Source: Candidatus Wallbacteria bacterium (GTDB lineage: Bacteria > Muiribacteriota > JAQTZZ01). From it: a stretch of 7,484 nucleotides of DNA. The position numbers were made by a program, and so were the translations under genes. The stretch spans positions 1-7,484 of the forward strand of contig JAQTRI010000165.1 in assembly GCA_028711905.1 (NCBI GenBank). The letters run 5' to 3'. This document shows, piece after piece, positions 5,667 through 7,484 of the stretch (its first letter is position 1; the number at the start of each line of letters is the position of its first letter). The notes under the pieces were generated by a model. The model searched no databases. It saw only the letters and a program-made list of their open reading frames with translations, and was not told where the DNA came from.

Positions 5667-7094
5667 ATGAAAGTACCGTATTCGCAGTTTCTGCTCTCAG
5701 AACAGGACCGACTCGCTGAGATCGTCGACCTGCTTGAAAAGCGCTTTGACTACGCCTCAATTCTCGGGACTGACTCTATAGTCAGGGATTATGAGGTGCG
5801 CAAAACACGCTCATCGATTCAGGACTCGCACATGACTGAACGGGGTTTTGTCGTCAGGGTCTGCGATAAAGGCCGGTATGCGGAGTATTCCTTTAACAAA
5901 CTCCCTGGCGGCAGCCTGGAAGCATTCTATGCCGAAATCACAGAAAGGCTGATATCGGGAGAATCCGATGCCAGGTTCCCATGCTGCGTGTATCCGCTTC
6001 CGGAAGAGGAAATCCTTACCTCCACTTATGCCGCTGATGTCGAAATTCTCCCAGGATCGACAGGGGATGACACAATTCTGACAAGGCTCACCAGTATCCG
6101 CGATTCCGGTCTGGCGGCAGAGTCTCTCTTAGTAGATTTTGCAGCCACATACACCTATGGTCATATTTCCAAGTGTTTCGTGTCATCAAAGAAAAAGCTG
6201 CGGCAATCCTATGTCTGGAGTTGCGGATACATTACACCCACCATCAGAAAGGGCGATGTCACCAAATGGTTCTACCAGTCTTTTTCGGGTCTCAAGGGGC
6301 TGGAATTGCTTGACGAAATCATGGGCTCGATCCCGGAAGTCATATCTGTTGTACGCGAGCTTCTGGATTCCACACCCATGATTCCAGGCATGTATGATGT
6401 CGTGTGCTCTCCGTCGGTGGCAGGGTTGATCGCCCATGAGGCTTTCGGCCACGGGGTTGAGCTTGACATGTTCGTAAAAAATCGGGCCAAAGCCGCCGAT
6501 TATCTTGGAAAACCCGTTGCCTCGCCCCTGGTGTCAATGCGCGATGGAGCCGCGACAGCCAAAGAAGTGGCGTCATACTTCTTTGATGATGAGGGAACAC
6601 TTGCCGGAGACACTCTGGTTATTGACAGGGGTCTGCTCAAATCAGGAATTTCGGATCTGCTTTCAGCCCTCAGCATGGGACTTAAGCCGACCGGGAACGG
6701 TCGCAGAGAGTCTTTTGAACGCAAAACTTATTCCCGTATGACCAACACCGTTTTCGGACCCGGAGATTCGAACCCTGAGGACATGATCTCCTCGATTGAT
6801 CACGGATTCCTGCTTGAGCATTCACTCGGCGGCATGGAAGACCCGAAAAACTGGGGTATTCAGTGTTCATGCATTGTTGCCAGGGAAATCAAGGCCGGCA
6901 AACTGACTGGAAAGGTCTTTTCCCCTGCTCTGATCACAGGGTATGTGCCCGACATGCTCAGCTCTATCTCGATGGTCTCAAAAGATGTGGACCTGTCCGG
7001 TTCAGGCAGCGGACACTGCGGCAAAGGTTACAAGGAACTGGCCAAGGTCTCTGCCGGCGGTCCATTCATTAAAGCGAAGGTGAGGCTGGGATGA
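5667..7094 (+). CDS. TldD-family zinc metalloprotease, catalytic subunit of the second TldD/TldE pair
   Basis: The 475-residue product has the zinc motif HEAFGH at 257-262 and a C-terminal GHCGKGYKE, where Cys451 is the expected third zinc ligand. Family marks include FFDDEGTLAGDT (305-316), PTGNGRRESF (341-350), SRMTNT (356-361) and SAGGPFIKAKVRLG at the end. The segment LGGMEDPKNWGIQCS (387-401) replaces the GGQ-type loop of classical TldD, including the loop in the leftward copy, so this belongs to a different subgroup; I associate such sequences with Firmicutes and other less studied bacteria. It should act in the cytoplasm as the catalytic half of a heterodimer with the following tldE. 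The stop overlaps that start by four bases (ATGA). The start is supported by GGAG seven bases upstream. The family is certain; the substrate and true ortholog status are not. Confidence 0.93.
   Translation: MKVPYSQFLLSEQDRLAEIVDLLEKRFDYASILGTDSIVRDYEVRKTRSSIQDSHMTERGFVVRVCDKGRYAEYSFNKLPGGSLEAFYAEITERLISGESDARFPCCVYPLPEEEILTSTYAADVEILPGSTGDDTILTRLTSIRDSGLAAESLLVDFAATYTYGHISKCFVSSKKKLRQSYVWSCGYITPTIRKGDVTKWFYQSFSGLKGLELLDEIMGSIPEVISVVRELLDSTPMIPGMYDVVCSPSVAGLIAHEAFGHGVELDMFVKNRAKAADYLGKPVASPLVSMRDGAATAKEVASYFFDDEGTLAGDTLVIDRGLLKSGISDLLSALSMGLKPTGNGRRESFERKTYSRMTNTVFGPGDSNPEDMISSIDHGFLLEHSLGGMEDPKNWGIQCSCIVAREIKAGKLTGKVFSPALITGYVPDMLSSISMVSKDVDLSGSGSGHCGKGYKELAKVSAGGPFIKAKVRLG
7082..7085 (+). 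promoter_or_regulatory. Ribosome binding site of the second tldE
   Basis: GAGG inside the last codons of the upstream tldD, five bases before the ATG at 7091, within the purine-rich AAGGTGAGG at 7077-7085. Confidence 0.55.
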
Positions 7095-7484
7095 TCAACC
7101 GTATTGTAAAAATCACAAAAAAATACCAGGGAATTGATTTTGTTCTTAATGCTTACACGGATGAAGCAAAGGAATTTTTTCTGATCCGCGACAGGCTCGA
7201 CCTGCGCAGGCGTAAATCCGTTGAATTTTACAGTATCACTGTATACAAGGATTTCACGGACAACGGTAAATCCTTTCGAGGAAGCTCCACAGTCCGCCTG
7301 CATCCCACTCTGTCAGATGATGAAATCTCCTCGATGATCGAAAGAACCGCATTTGCCGCAGGTTTCGTCAGAAACGAGCCTTATCCACTGCCGCCTTTGC
7401 AGCAACATGTAACAAGCCCGCGATCATTTCCAGATACCGGGGCCATTCTTTCCGAACTTTCTGCTGCTGTTTCTGGCCCTGATG
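7091..7484 (+). CDS. TldE/PmbA-family protein, partner of the second TldD (C-terminus beyond the window)
   Basis: The frame is open from the ATG at 7091 to the right edge and gives 131 complete residues, about 30 percent of a normal PmbA/TldE protein. The visible part is the N-terminal family domain: EFFLIRDRLDLRR (28-40), FYSITVYKDFTDNGK (46-60), FRGSSTVRLHPTLSDDEI (62-79) and the helix ending AAGFVRN (89-95). Such N-termini, with a VYKDF strand and a GSSTV strand, are typical of the PmbA-like protein that follows the GMEDP-type TldD. The diagnostic C-terminal half is missing, so absence of a zinc motif cannot be checked. The start overlaps the stop of the upstream tldD (ATGA), implying coupled translation and a heterodimer. 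The N-terminus differs from that of the leftward TldE, so the two are old paralogs. Confidence 0.85.
   Translation, partial: MINRIVKITKKYQGIDFVLNAYTDEAKEFFLIRDRLDLRRRKSVEFYSITVYKDFTDNGKSFRGSSTVRLHPTLSDDEISSMIERTAFAAGFVRNEPYPLPPLQQHVTSPRSFPDTGAILSELSAAVSGPD

Overview
The window is bacterial, compactly coded DNA of moderately high GC. It shows Shine-Dalgarno sequences, overlapping stop/start junctions and sigma-70-like hexamers. It cannot be placed in a phylum with confidence. The second TldD/TldE pair has a sequence style I associate with Firmicutes and other poorly characterised bacteria, but that is an impression. There is no tRNA, rRNA, CRISPR array, transposase or phage integrase.

Layout from left to right. 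(1) Bases 1-1278, minus strand: a secreted protein cut by the left edge, with a signal peptide, a helical N-terminal region, two SH3b domains and the start of an NlpC/P60- or CHAP-like cysteine hydrolase domain, probably acting on peptidoglycan. (2) Bases 1279-1494: a divergent intergenic region with a TATAAT box for the leftward gene and a short direct repeat. (3) Bases 1495-2754, plus strand: a secreted protein I do not recognise, cysteine-rich, with a possible degenerate transglutaminase-like segment. (4) Bases 2755-2823: a convergent gap with a small hairpin. (5) Bases 2824-5495, minus strand: a tldD-tldE operon with the genes overlapping by one base (TAATG). (6) Bases 5496-5666: a divergent promoter region in which two opposed promoters share almost the same -10 position. 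(7) Bases 5667-7484, plus strand: a second tldD-tldE operon with a four-base overlap (ATGA), its tldE cut by the right edge.

The main point is that two complete-looking TldD/TldE modules lie back to back. In the known system TldD carries the zinc site (HExxxH plus a C-terminal Cys) and TldE/PmbA is the non-catalytic partner of a heterodimer that degrades unfolded peptides and matures some ribosomally made peptides such as microcin B17. Both TldD copies here keep the zinc ligands and each is paired with its own TldE. The two modules are diverged from each other, so they look like separate specialised proteases rather than a recent duplication. No convincing precursor peptide is visible. The two exported proteins on the left have no obvious functional link to the proteases beyond proximity.
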